Shown: positions 8,601-18,720, counted from the first letter of the stretch. The stretch: 29,190 nt of DNA from Bremia lactucae (GCF_004359215.1 NC_090615.1:4780999-4810188), one strand, 5' to 3'. Numbers and translations: made by a program. The notes: generated by a model from the letters alone, not told the origin.

Positions 8601-8885
8601 TCGAACATACAAGCTGAGCCAAAGTGAAGCAATGCTGTTTGACATGATGGAAACCTCCTTACCACCTTCAAAAATTTTCGTAATTAATTTCGCGTAGGTG
8701 CCAGTGCTGGTGTATCAATGTTAAGGGATGGGGCTGTTGCAAAGCTCATGAATTTCATGCACGCATTATAGTCCCATAGTCCTGCACAGCGTATGTTTGC
8801 AAGGCCCCTGGTCTATTGCGTTGCTTTCCGATTTTTAGGGCAAAAAAAAAAAAAAAAAAACAGACACACGTCCAGTCAGTTCTGC
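8601..8885. other. No clear gene; boundary between Copia and MULE remnants
   Basis: No motif is convincing here. It holds a 19-base run of A at 8842-8860, close to where the MULE-like sequence begins. Confidence 0.5.
8842..8860 (+). repeat. A19 homopolymer
   Basis: A run of 19 A residues is flanked by C on both sides. It could be a slipped microsatellite or the poly(A) end of a retroposed sequence lying to its left. No LINE motif was found to decide. Confidence 0.6.
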
Positions 8886-8889
8886 TCGT

Positions 8890-9594
8890 AAATTACACAG
8901 AAGGCAGATTATAACTGAGCGCTTGAGCAGTTGCGAAATACGCCGGTACAAACTCCATGTTCTAGTGACCGATCGTGATTTGGCTTTAGCTGGTGTCATT
9001 GAAGAATTGTTTTCAGACTGGGCACACCTCCTATGCATGTGGCATATTAGAAAAAATTCTCGCAAATTGCAAGAAAGAATTTGAAACCATGGAAGAAAAG
9101 GAGAAATTCTTAGAAAATTGGAATAATGTTTGTCGATCGAAGACAATTGCATCCTACGATGCAGGATGAAGCACATTTCGGGTTAAGTTTGCTGGAAAAT
9201 CAGACGTCCTCCGTTATTTAAAGAAAACCTGGATTCCGCACAAAACAAAATTTGTGCATGCATGGACGGACAAGATAATGCATTTCGAAATCACCTCAAC
9301 GTCGGCATTTTAAGGAGCACATTTAGCGTTGAACAGTATCTACAAACATCTACAAGCAATTTAGATCTCGTCCAGACGAGCATGAACCGAGCCATTGAGC
9401 ACAAAGCTCGGGAGCTTGAATCGATCATTGCCAGCGAACGCATCCGAATCCCACATGTATTCCGTCTCCTGATAGAAATGCAAATGCCAAGTAAAAGGAA
9501 GAGTTTATTTCCATTCTTCCAACCATGGCATCCTGAACCTGGTCGTTTCGTTATAACAATCCAAGAGAAGAACCTTATTGTGCCGGTGAGTTAA
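8890..9594 (+). pseudogene. MULE (Mutator-like) transposase fragment
   Basis: Plus-strand frames read VLVTDRDLALAGVIEELF (catalytic Asp of the DDE core), HLLCMWHIRKN (the C-x-W-H signature after it), then RYLKKTWIPHKTKF and VHAWTDKIMHF (9190-9290). The motif that normally carries the catalytic Glu (hEGAH) reads Phe-stop-Gly-Ala-His, with TAA at 9311-9313. After a frame change come YLQTSTSNLDLVQTSMNRAI and a helical tail to 9594. The order and spacing are those of MULE transposases. The N-terminal zinc-binding region and terminal inverted repeats were not found. It would cut and paste its DNA element; it is clearly inactive. Confidence 0.75.
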
Positions 9595-9743
9595 ACGGAT
9601 GGATGTTGGATGGGCCATGATCAAATGTGTGACGCACCCATCACCGCTGTTTTTCACACTATAAACCCATTTGCTCATGTGAGTTCATCTATCAAGGCCT
9701 CAATCGGGAACCTGCCTGCCAATTCCTTCAGAACGAGACTGCT

Positions 9744-10034
9744 TTAACATTTGTGAAGTTTTTTTCGCCGTAGCCAGTGATTCTGAAAATTCACGGCGAA
9801 TAAGTTAAATCCCTGACGTGCAGGAATTCCAGCTGATACAAGCTCCTGTACACGTCGTTTTTCTTCTTCAGTCATTCTGCGGCATCCTGGGAGCCTGGCC
9901 ATATTCTCTGAAGGTTCATGGTTGGCTGTTCCGCAATTCGACCGTCCACGAATCATCTCCACACTTCTTCCCAAAAGCCTCCCAATGACATCCCTGCAGT
10001 CTGGTTCCTGTCTTTTGTTTGTTCCCGTCAGCAT
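9744..10034 (-). pseudogene. Possible helix-turn-helix fragment of a DNA transposase
   Basis: A 96-codon minus-strand open frame contains VIGRLLGRSVEMIRGRSN and then GCRRMTEEEKRRVQELVSAG, which resemble the paired DNA-binding helices at the N terminus of Tc1/mariner-type or similar transposases. No catalytic domain follows; the frame ends at 9744 and the next sequence is not recognisable. The call is by style of sequence only. It could also be an unrelated open frame. Confidence 0.3.
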
Positions 10035-10756
10035 TCCGGTACATCGTTTCCTATACTCCCTACCTCGATCGCACTCTAGTAATACTCGCTTTTCTCCATC
10101 TGAACGCTATATTGTCACTCCATAGCCAGACTCACGGCACACATGGCGAACGTGTTCTTTAAGATCGCAATGTGTGATAAAAACTTGGTTGCAATTAATG
10201 AAAGAAGACATTTTTACAAAGGTGGTGAAAGTAAGAAGTTTATGGGGCTGGAAATTATTGTAGTATTAAAATTCTTATTCGCGCTCTACATTCCATTATA
10301 TCTTACCTACGGCAGGGATATGTTATTGTTTCAGACGTAACAACCCAATCATATTTTTGGGGTACTTATTTTATTTCGATAGAAATGACGTTATAATTTG
10401 ATTGGTCAGATTCGTGGCTGGTGGAAATAGCAATTTGGGTGGGTGAAATAGCAAGTCCCTATTTATATTGAATAAATATTCCGGCAAGGTTAAGAAAATC
10501 ATTAAAACATCTAATGAGTTATATAAATTATAAGCAAATAGTATAACGTGTAATGTATTAATCAAAACACTTACCAAGTACAAAAATATGTTATTTAAAT
10601 AAAGAGGCATCACGCGCTAATGCCTATTGTCCAGTTTAAGGCTTTACGATACAAATGTAAGAAAATGTTTTTTAGCTTACATCACAAAAGTACAAATTGA
10701 GCTTCTGAACAATACCTATTTTTGTATACGCAATGAATATATCGGCTCCAATCATA
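10035..10756. other. AT-rich stretch without a recognisable gene
   Basis: Short hydrophobic open frames on both strands look like translations of AT-rich DNA. Nothing can be named. Confidence 0.6.
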
Positions 10757-10785
10757 CAGTATAACCTGTCTTATAATGTACTGTG
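10757..10785 (-). repeat. Candidate terminal inverted repeat of a pogo/Tigger-like element
   Basis: CAGTATAACCTGTCTTATAA begins right after TA (10755-10756). Pogo/Tigger elements start with CAG next to a TA target site. It lies about 120 bases beyond the 3' end of the transposase remnant at 10907-11700, as expected for the 3' end of the element. The matching repeat on the other side was not found, so the 5' half seems lost. Confidence 0.4.
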
Positions 10786-10906
10786 TTAATTAATAACCTC
10801 CTTAAAGTAATGATATTGCTCCGTCCCAAGGTCGGGCACATACATTAATTAATGTCTCTGTAATTAAATTATTAAATACAATTTAAGGTCCCGTTTTTTC
10901 CAGAAT

Positions 10907-11700
10907 TTATTTTTCATTTAACTTTTCTTGATGAAAAAAATCAGATACTGTGAAATAATCTAAAGCACTACCTAAAACACGTCTGAAGAAATCTCGTCTG
11001 TCAGGCTGAACTATTTGGTTTGTACGGATTGCTGCAACCCTGTCCTTCATCTGCTGTACTGGCTTGAGGAAACCCAGCGCATCGTTATCCTGTTGCAGCC
11101 AGAAAATCTCAAGCAACTCGAGTGCTTTCTGAGTATCCACGACAGTGATTCTAAGCAGTTTCTGGCTGTCATCCTGCTCGCCCTCAGGCTGACTCGGAAG
11201 GTAGTCCTCATTGATATCATTCACGTCTGTAATGTATTATGTATTCCACTCAGCAGGATAGTCTAGCAGGTTGCGGATGTTCATCGGGTTAGGATACCTG
11301 AAGCATCCAATCTGATATTCCAGTTCCACCATGACTCACTGCTCCGAGAGGACTGGTGTAGCATCAGCTGGTTCTGACCGGATGTTGCAGTACCGAAAGC
11401 AGTTGTGGATGGTCCCAGAGCGGATATCGTTAGCCCATGCTGAGACTAAAATCTGGATAGCAGGAAGAATGTTAATATCTGCCGGCTCAACGACACCATT
11501 GCCGACATCCTGAATGAGCATACGGTTGAAGCAGCGCCGGTATTACGTTTCGAGGTTTCTCTATGTGATGTATACAGAGAGCCACTCGGACATCGCCCGT
11601 CATTGTGTTATGTCGTGTTCCGCTAAGAGGCATTGTTGATGTGCTGCTAAGCTGTTCTTGGGGGATTGAGGAAAGAGGCCTTTCTTTTACAACCACATCC
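10907..11700 (-). pseudogene. Pogo/Tigger-like (jerky/CENP-B family) transposase, C-terminal part, copy 1
   Basis: Minus frames give DINILPAIQILVSAWANDIR then TIHNCFRYCNI (11470-11400), the helical block that follows the DDE core in Tigger/jerky-type transposases. After a frame change comes LEYQIGCFRYPNPMNIRNLL. Then the frame starting at 11224 has ALELLEIFWLQQDNDALGFL, ending in an F-F tail and stop at 10907. The L-E-x-x-x-x-x-Q-Q helix and closing FF are typical of these tails. The N-terminal HTH and DDE catalytic residues are missing upstream of 11700. The left part of this gene lies inside the duplicated block; its last 15 or so codons (10907-10952) lie outside it. Confidence 0.6.
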
Positions 11701-11759
11701 CTCCAAAAAAACAGAATAATTAATTATTTAGGGAGTAGTACACCTTTCTAAAATTATAG

Positions 11760-12312
11760 CCTTTCTAAATTTACGAGGAAGAAGCGTCCCAACATTATAA
11801 ATTTAAATAGATATTCTGTATTGATATTAATTTTGTTTGGAGCTGTCCCCCTCAAAAGAATTTCGAAAAAATGGATGCTCCTTAAGGATGCTATTAACGA
11901 GACAAGCGATGCGTTATTTGTAATCCACAGGGATTGTGTTCGAAGATAAATTTAGCCTTCTGTGGGCCAAAAAATCGCTCTGGGCATGTAGCTTTATCTC
12001 GCGTTGAAGGTGGGCAAACTTATAAGGAATGATACGCAGTTTCAACGGGGGGCATGGCAACAATTATAAGAATTGGTTCCAGCAGATTAACAGCAGTGCC
12101 ATGGATCAAGTCAAAAAAAAGTTGCATTATTGCCTTTGGCTAGCATACGCTATCGGCTTCGCAAGTCTTTTCGTAAGGCTATCGGCTCAGCAAGTCTTGT
12201 TCGTAAGGCTTGTGGAGTTTTTGGCTAAGTCAGAAAGAACTAAAAAGGCAGTAAGGTCTACCGTACTTAAACTAACGGCTTCAAAGTACGTCAACTGTCT
12301 TGTCAACTAACA
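11760..12312 (-). repeat. Probable 3' LTR of element C, copy 1 (right border only)
   Basis: On the minus strand a TG start (TGTTAGTTGACAAG) occurs at 12312, just after the end of integrase reading and next to a purine-rich GGTGGACGG. What follows is non-coding. The far end is not definable and may be cut by the pogo-like remnant. There is no second LTR in the window for comparison other than the duplicated copy. Confidence 0.35.
12149..12207 (+). repeat. Imperfect tandem repeat of about 30 bp, two units
   Basis: GCTATCGGCTTCGCAAGTC… and GCTATCGGCTCAGCAAGTC… follow each other directly (12149-12177 and 12178-12207), each ending TTCGTAAG. The same pair recurs at 14837-14895 in the second block copy. 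Confidence 0.8.
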
Positions 12313-13384
12313 CCGTCCACCGTCGTCCAATTGTCATGTCCATCCATCATGTAACATGTGATATTCCCACCATGGAGCACAAGGCTTTAGCCCGGAAAGA
12401 TATGACGAATGCTGACTTGTTCAGTCGACACGCCCTTGTCGGTCGTCACCGTTCGATCGTCACCGCTCTATTCGGGTGGACTATCTGGATAGCATAAGGT
12501 TCACTGGAAACTGCACGGGTTTCGGCTCGAAAGTGTTTAGGAACACGCAGCATGATGGGATCACCGCTCTTGTAGAAATGTTCCAGTCGTTTGCTATACT
12601 CACTATTGTTGTCGGAGAGTATCGCTTCGAAGCGACGCTTGAAGAGATGGCTCCAAATGGCCTTGTAAAGATGCCGGGTTATCCTATCTTGACCAAAAAG
12701 TACTTGACATGGTGGCGCATTTGAAATGCTACGGAAAACTGGCGCGAACAGCAAATGCAGCGTAGCAAATAGCCATTTTCCGGTCGACACCCTCGTAGCA
12801 GCGAATAATGTTCGTGAGATTTAAGTGAATCATTTCACAGATAGGGTTCGCTTGAGGGTTCTTGGATGTGATCGGCTTAGCTGTGATGCCATAACTGCTC
12901 AAACGTTCCTGAAATTCGCCACCTGTAAACTCGGTCCTTTGATCATGAACTATTTCACGTGGGCAAGGGTATCGACATAGCCACTCTCAATTATAGCTCT
13001 CGGCAGTGGTGAGTGACAACATGTTGGTTTGGAGGTCAACTTCAAGCCACCGTGTAGCTTGATCAATCATGGTGATTCCGTAGCTTCCGTCTTCATAGGG
13101 TCCATTTACATCAAATAAATTCACGCTCTTGCAAGTTCTGGGTGGTAGAAGACCATAATCTTGTTTCTCACCATGAACCTTGGAACGCTTGCTAACTAAA
13201 CACGTCTTGATTGCTCGCGCAATCGTAGACTCCATGCTTCGCCAGTACAGGGATCGGGCGCATGGTCTTGTAGAGTCCCTCATGAGCTGGATGCCCAAGA
13301 CTCTCATTGTACCGGTGCACTAAGTCATCGCCAAGCTTCGGTTGGACAATTACACGCTTCTGGTAGATTACCAAGGGAGGGCCA
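12313..13384 (-). pseudogene. Integrase of Gypsy element C, copy 1
   Basis: Minus strand, in order: LGDDLVHRYNESLGHPAHEG (His half of the HHCC site, near 13320), then TIARAIKTCLVSKRSKV, where the second Cys is Ser. Next is VNLFDVNGPYEDGSYGITMI (first catalytic Asp) with QATRWLEVDLQTN, ending in TGA near 12987. In another frame come REIVHDQRTEFTGGEF (second Asp; the usual Asn-Gly after it is Gln-Arg) and KNPQANPICEMIHL (catalytic Glu kept). The C-terminal domain is GDPIMLRVPKHF with PYAIQIVHPN (12560-12480), then STEQVSIRHIFPG near 12400. Several frames are needed. It belongs to a different Gypsy subfamily from D and E, judging by the GPY-type tail. Confidence 0.8.
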
Positions 13385-13385
13385 G

Positions 13386-13639
13386 TCACAACGTCGACGA
13401 GGAAATGCAAGTCGCATTTGCTCAGTCAGATTTGGCAGGTTGTGCCAAAACTTCGGCACTAGGCCTTAAAATGCGCGTCGCATATGTCTTTGGGTCGCTA
13501 TAGGCCTTTAAAACCCGGCTCAAACAGACGTTTGAACCGCCTAGGGATGAATGTAGAGCTCGATCAGAGCTTCTAGAACTCAAGCAAGGCAAGCCTGATG
13601 TTCACGCTTATGCCCAGCATATATGACTCTTAGCGAGTT
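13386..13639 (+). pseudogene. Start of element D gag, copy 1 (cut at the N)
   Basis: This repeats the first 254 bases of the element D gag remnant found after 16074: MQVAFAQSDLAGCAK, an in-frame TAG, then RLKQTFEPPRDECRARSELL. It ends at 13639, next to the N at 13640, and so does not continue. Confidence 0.75.
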
Positions 13640-13640
13640 N
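13640..13640. other. Single undetermined base at the block junction
   Basis: One N sits exactly between the two block copies. It probably marks where an assembler joined or padded overlapping pieces. Confidence 0.9.
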
Positions 13641-14388
13641 AAATAATCTAAAGCACTACCTAAAACACGTCTGAAGAAATCTCGTCTGTCAGGCTGAACT
13701 ATTTGGTTTGTACGGATTGCTGCAACCCTGTCCTTCATCTGCTGTACTGGCTTGAGGAAACCCAGCGCATCGTTATCCTGTTGCAGCCAGAAAATCTCAA
13801 GCAACTCGAGTGCTTTCTGAGTATCCACGACAGTGATTCTAAGCAGTTTCTGGCTGTCATCCTGCTCGCCCTCAGGCTGACTCGGAAGGTAGTCCTCATT
13901 GATATCATTCACGTCTGTAATGTATTATGTATTCCACTCAGCAGGATAGTCTAGCAGGTTGCGGATGTTCATCGGGTTAGGATACCTGAAGCATCCAATC
14001 TGATATTCCAGTTCCACCATGACTCACTGCTCCGAGAGGACTGGTGTAGCATCAGCTGGTTCTGACCGGATGTTGCAGTACCGAAAGCAGTTGTGGATGG
14101 TCCCAGAGCGGATATCGTTAGCCCATGCTGAGACTAAAATCTGGATAGCAGGAAGAATGTTAATATCTGCCGGCTCAACGACACCATTGCCGACATCCTG
14201 AATGAGCATACGGTTGAAGCAGCGCCGGTATTACGTTTCGAGGTTTCTCTATGTGATGTATACAGAGAGCCACTCGGACATCGCCCGTCATTGTGTTATG
14301 TCGTGTTCCGCTAAGAGGCATTGTTGATGTGCTGCTAAGCTGTTCTTGGGGGATTGAGGAAAGAGGCCTTTCTTTTACAACCACATCC
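13641..14388 (-). pseudogene. Pogo/Tigger-like transposase tail, copy 2
   Basis: This is identical to the copy at 10953-11700. It is cut at the N, so the final C-terminal residues present in copy 1 are missing here. Confidence 0.6.
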
Positions 14389-14447
14389 CTCCAAAAAAAC
14401 AGAATAATTAATTATTTAGGGAGTAGTACACCTTTCTAAAATTATAG

Positions 14448-15000
14448 CCTTTCTAAATTTACGAGGAAGAAGCGTCCCAACATTATAAATTTAAATAGAT
14501 ATTCTGTATTGATATTAATTTTGTTTGGAGCTGTCCCCCTCAAAAGAATTTCGAAAAAATGGATGCTCCTTAAGGATGCTATTAACGAGACAAGCGATGC
14601 GTTATTTGTAATCCACAGGGATTGTGTTCGAAGATAAATTTAGCCTTCTGTGGGCCAAAAAATCGCTCTGGGCATGTAGCTTTATCTCGCGTTGAAGGTG
14701 GGCAAACTTATAAGGAATGATACGCAGTTTCAACGGGGGGCATGGCAACAATTATAAGAATTGGTTCCAGCAGATTAACAGCAGTGCCATGGATCAAGTC
14801 AAAAAAAAGTTGCATTATTGCCTTTGGCTAGCATACGCTATCGGCTTCGCAAGTCTTTTCGTAAGGCTATCGGCTCAGCAAGTCTTGTTCGTAAGGCTTG
14901 TGGAGTTTTTGGCTAAGTCAGAAAGAACTAAAAAGGCAGTAAGGTCTACCGTACTTAAACTAACGGCTTCAAAGTACGTCAACTGTCTTGTCAACTAACA
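14448..15000 (-). repeat. Probable 3' LTR of element C, copy 2
   Basis: This is an exact repeat of 11760-12312, with the same uncertain left border. It includes the second copy of the 30-bp tandem pair at 14837-14895. Confidence 0.35.
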
Positions 15001-16072
15001 CCGTCCACCGTCGTCCAATTGTCATGTCCATCCATCATGTAACATGTGATATTCCCACCATGGAGCACAAGGCTTTAGCCCGGAAAGATATGACGAATGC
15101 TGACTTGTTCAGTCGACACGCCCTTGTCGGTCGTCACCGTTCGATCGTCACCGCTCTATTCGGGTGGACTATCTGGATAGCATAAGGTTCACTGGAAACT
15201 GCACGGGTTTCGGCTCGAAAGTGTTTAGGAACACGCAGCATGATGGGATCACCGCTCTTGTAGAAATGTTCCAGTCGTTTGCTATACTCACTATTGTTGT
15301 CGGAGAGTATCGCTTCGAAGCGACGCTTGAAGAGATGGCTCCAAATGGCCTTGTAAAGATGCCGGGTTATCCTATCTTGACCAAAAAGTACTTGACATGG
15401 TGGCGCATTTGAAATGCTACGGAAAACTGGCGCGAACAGCAAATGCAGCGTAGCAAATAGCCATTTTCCGGTCGACACCCTCGTAGCAGCGAATAATGTT
15501 CGTGAGATTTAAGTGAATCATTTCACAGATAGGGTTCGCTTGAGGGTTCTTGGATGTGATCGGCTTAGCTGTGATGCCATAACTGCTCAAACGTTCCTGA
15601 AATTCGCCACCTGTAAACTCGGTCCTTTGATCATGAACTATTTCACGTGGGCAAGGGTATCGACATAGCCACTCTCAATTATAGCTCTCGGCAGTGGTGA
15701 GTGACAACATGTTGGTTTGGAGGTCAACTTCAAGCCACCGTGTAGCTTGATCAATCATGGTGATTCCGTAGCTTCCGTCTTCATAGGGTCCATTTACATC
15801 AAATAAATTCACGCTCTTGCAAGTTCTGGGTGGTAGAAGACCATAATCTTGTTTCCCACCATGAACCTTGGAACGCTTGCTAACTAAACACGTCTTGATT
15901 GCTCGCGAAATCGTAGACTCCATGCTTCGCCAGTACAGGGATCAGGCGCATGGTCTTGAAGAGTCCCTCATGAGCTGGATGCCCAAGACTCTCATTGTAC
16001 CGGTGCACTAAGTCATCGCCAAGCTTCGGTTGGACAATTACACGCTTCTGGTAGATTACCAAGGGAGGGCCA
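15001..16072 (-). pseudogene. Integrase of Gypsy element C, copy 2
   Basis: This is the same gene remnant as 12313-13384, with the same motifs and breaks. All but one of the five block differences lie in it. At 15908 the change alters an Ala-type codon in the helix before the Cys pair; at 15959 the Tyr of a Leu-Tyr-Lys-Thr-Met stretch becomes Phe. Both copies are non-functional, so the differences look like drift between alleles or copies. Confidence 0.8.
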
Positions 16073-16073
16073 G

Positions 16074-17172
16074 TCACAACGTCGACGAGCAAATGCAAGT
16101 CGCATTTGCTCAGTCAGATTTGGCAGGTTGTGCCAAAACTTCGGCACTAGGCCTTAAAATGCGCGTCGCATATGTCTTTGGGTCGCTATAGGCCTTTAAA
16201 ACCCGGCTCAAACAGACGTTTGAACCGCCTAGGGATGAATGTAGAGCTCGATCAGAGCTTCTAGAACTCAAGCAAGGCAAGCCTGATGTTCACGCTTATG
16301 CCCAGCATATATGACTCTTAGCGAGTTGTATCACAAACAAACCTGTGTATGAACGCACGTTTATCACGGTGTTCATGCAAGGTCTTACAAATGGTCCCAT
16401 GAAGACCCATTTGTTCTGCTTGAAACGAGATACGCTTGAACAAGCAATATCCGTTGCGGAACAGGAGGACTTTAGTTTGAGACAGGCTCAAGCTAATTCT
16501 TCATCGTATCGTCGTCCAAGACGACACGAACTTGGAGGTCCAGAACCTATGGACCTCTCTTATGTCGAAAGCGAGAAACCGCGCTTTTCGAAAAATAAGC
16601 GATTGCAGAAATGCAATCGCTGTCAAAAGTTAGAGCACTACGCTCATGAGAGTAGTGCCCACGCCCAGTGCCGAGGGGTACTGAACGTACTTATGGACAC
16701 AGTGCCAAAAAGGGCAACGTTCGCGGGTCCGACGTTGTTGCGAAGTCGCAAAAGCGAGGCGGGCCGCCAAAAATGGTCGGGGTCAGTAGGGGCGCAACGC
16801 CCTACTGATCCAACAACCTTAAGAGAATTTGCAAATCTCTTGACTAAAGTTGCTCTAGACACACAGTCATTATGTGTCTCTGCACCTGGCGATGAGGTAT
16901 CCCTCATCACCATGAAATTAAAAGTGACAAATAATTTTTCACTTAGAGCGCTAGTGGACTGTGGGGCGTCAAATAAATTTATTCGACGCCAGTCGCTAGA
17001 GGGTCGTAGGCTCAAATATGTTGAGCGCGACATCCCTTCAACGAGAATGACGGTGCGTCTAGCGACAGGCGTATCGATAGCAGTGATGAAACGCGTAGTA
17101 AATTTCACTACACGCTTACGAGTGCACAGGCAGCGCCGAAGGTCCACCACTCGAATAAGTCGAGTGGATTGA
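16074..17172 (+). pseudogene. Gag and protease of element D
   Basis: From about 16090 the capsid reads MQVAFAQSDLAGCAK, with an in-frame TAG near 16190 and a TGA near 16312. An open frame of 275 codons follows from 16345 to 17172. It holds FMQGLTNGPMKTHLF and TLEQAISVAEQEDFSLRQAQ (end of capsid), then a CCHC knuckle, CNRCQKLEHYAHES, whose last Cys is Ser. After a linker comes LRALVDCGASNKFIRRQSLE near 16950, the protease active-site loop (Asp in DCGAS, a form seen in this family), and TRMTVRLATGVSIAV. The protease is cut by TGA at 17170. Gag forms the particle and the protease matures it. Element F matches the first part with about one change in eight bases by eye. Confidence 0.8.
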
Positions 17173-17891
17173 GACATGAATGTACGTCTAGCGGGCGACA
17201 TTCAAGGAAGATACCCGTGTTCCAAAACGGACAACACTTTGATCCTAGGTCGAGTAGTGAGTCGACTGTAGAGGACCCGACGGTGATAGCGCAATCACAG
17301 TCGGAAGACATTGAGGGAATAAGTCCCCAAGTACTTGAGGAGAACTCTCCTCATATAGTTAATGCTGAAGTGACTAGACTTCAGCAACCCAAGGGATTGA
17401 TCCCTCGGCAGCCTGTGTATAAATCCCAGGAAGAAACCGAGACATTGAATGTCTTGGTTAATGACGGATCAAGAGTAGGCGCCTATACTCTTGATCTGTA
17501 TGCGCCTCCGAAGTTTATTTCGGAGATAACTCAATTACCAACCCTAGAACCCAAGCGGTCCTTGATAGATCTGCATAGTAATAGAATCAAGCAGATCTGC
17601 GTACTCGTCACAGAGGACGAATACGTAACCGATATACGGTCAGCGGTAATTTTTGCAGAGAACGATCGGGGTTTCAGCAGCTCATCGAAGAACGAAAGTG
17701 TCCTCGATGTGAAGACTCGGATTGAGAAATATACTACTCAATCCTGGGAGTCACTTAAGACAAATCTTTTATACAAGGATTTAATGGAATTCAGGGATGT
17801 ATTCCCGGAAACAGTTCCATGCGAGTGCCTAAGAATAAAGGTACTCGACATGAGATCGAGCTCAAACCGGTCTCGATGTACTGTGTCATGA
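17169..17891 (+). pseudogene. Protease-RT linker of element D
   Basis: An open frame of 240 codons overlaps the gag-protease stop by four bases (ATGA-type arrangement by chance of the break). It is acidic and Ser/Gln-rich with no fold recognised, then gives YAPPKFISEITQLPTLEPKR and LLYKDLMEFRDVFPETVPCE, the conserved approach to RT. The frame then slips, and the reading continues in another frame into RT. The region is dense in hairpins, including 17467-17496 with 11-bp arms. Confidence 0.75.
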
Positions 17892-17892
17892 A

Positions 17893-18720
17893 GCAGTGGC
17901 CACTACCTCGGGTGAACAAGTACTTGCGATCGATAAATTATTTATCGATCGATTAAAAGCGGGCTATGTAAGGGAGTTATCTTCCCCACATAGCTCTCCG
18001 ACCTTCTGTGTGCGAATGGCCACAGGAGGGTGGCGGATAGTGCACGCATTTAAAAAACTCAAATGCTGCAACGGTGACGGCTAAAACGCCGATACCTAGA
18101 AAAGAAAAAAATCATAGATGGTGCGTATAAAAACACCATCTTTTCGTCTATGGATCTGATGATTAGATTTTATCATATCCTTATGCGTGAACGGGACATC
18201 CCGCACACAGCAGTGAGCACTCTCGGTAGAATGCTCTGGGAATGGCTAGTAATGCCACGGTAGCTTAGTAACGCCCCTGCAACATTCAACAGATGCGTAA
18301 CGAATCTATTGAGACCCGTGCGAGAAATCGCACCGAGTTATATCAACGATGCATTCGTCCACAGCCGAGCTATGGACGGAAAGACGGACGTGGAAGTTCA
18401 TAAAACTCACGTTTGTCAGGTTCTTACACTTATGCGAAAGCATAAGTTGTACGCAAATTTCAAGAGGGGTATATTCGCTGCAAGCGAAATACCACTTCTT
18501 GGGTGCATCGTCGGTAAGCACGGCGTGCGCCCTCATCCCGAAAAGATCAAGGCAATTACCGACTGGCCAGTTCCAATCGATGTCGAGGGACTTAGAAAGT
18601 TGCTTGGATTAGCGGCGTCCTTGCACAAGTACTCACGCAATTATGCCGAAATGACAGTTCATCTCTCTCGTCTCCTGAAAAAAAGACGAGAGATGGTTAT
18701 AGAAGGCTGATTGTCAGCGT
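17893..18720 (+). pseudogene. Reverse transcriptase of element D, catalytic Asp lost
   Basis: Motifs in order are KQWPLPRV (17890), DRLKAGYVRELSSPHSSPTF and GGWRIVHAFKKL (to about 18060). After a frame change come KTPIPRKEK and SSMDLMIRFYH (first catalytic Asp kept), then HTAVSTLGRMLWEWLVMPR with a TAG near 18262, and SNAPATFNRCVTNLL. In the frame from 18309 the catalytic box reads Tyr-Ile-Asn-Asp (18339-18350). The family form is Tyr-Phe/Val-Asp-Asp, so the first Asp of the pair is Asn. The thumb and connector follow: KLYANFKRGIFAASEIPLLG and GLRKLLGLAASLHKYSRNYA. The reading ends at a TGA at 18708. Confidence 0.85.

Larger units (their letters stand above)
10953..13639. repeat. 2687-bp duplicated block, copy 1
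   Basis: This block is repeated without indels at 13641-16327 (constant offset 2688). I see five substitutions, all in one 235-bp stretch: 13168/15856 (T/C), 13220/15908 (C/A), 13256/15944 (G/A), 13271/15959 (T/A) and 13402/16090 (G/C). It contains the transposase tail, the LTR and integrase of element C, and the start of the element D gag. Confidence 0.95.
13641..16327. repeat. 2687-bp duplicated block, copy 2
   Basis: This is the second copy of 10953-13639. Beyond 16327 the sequence continues into the rest of the element D gag without interruption, so this copy has the natural right-hand context. Copy 1 has the natural left-hand context (the transposase end). Confidence 0.95.

Noticed and set aside
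8835..9176. Minus-strand open frame of 113 codons
   Set aside because: It is the shadow of the MULE transposase on the plus strand and ends in a poly-Phe run translated from the A19 tract.
10143..10613. Hydrophobic small open frames on both strands that might be membrane proteins
   Set aside because: AT-rich DNA produces Leu/Ile/Phe/Tyr-rich frames by chance. No start context, conservation or motif supports them.
12029..12310. Plus-strand open frame of 93 codons, repeated at 14717-14998
   Set aside because: It covers the probable LTR of element C and a 30-bp tandem repeat. It has no protein motif and is doubled only because the whole block is doubled.
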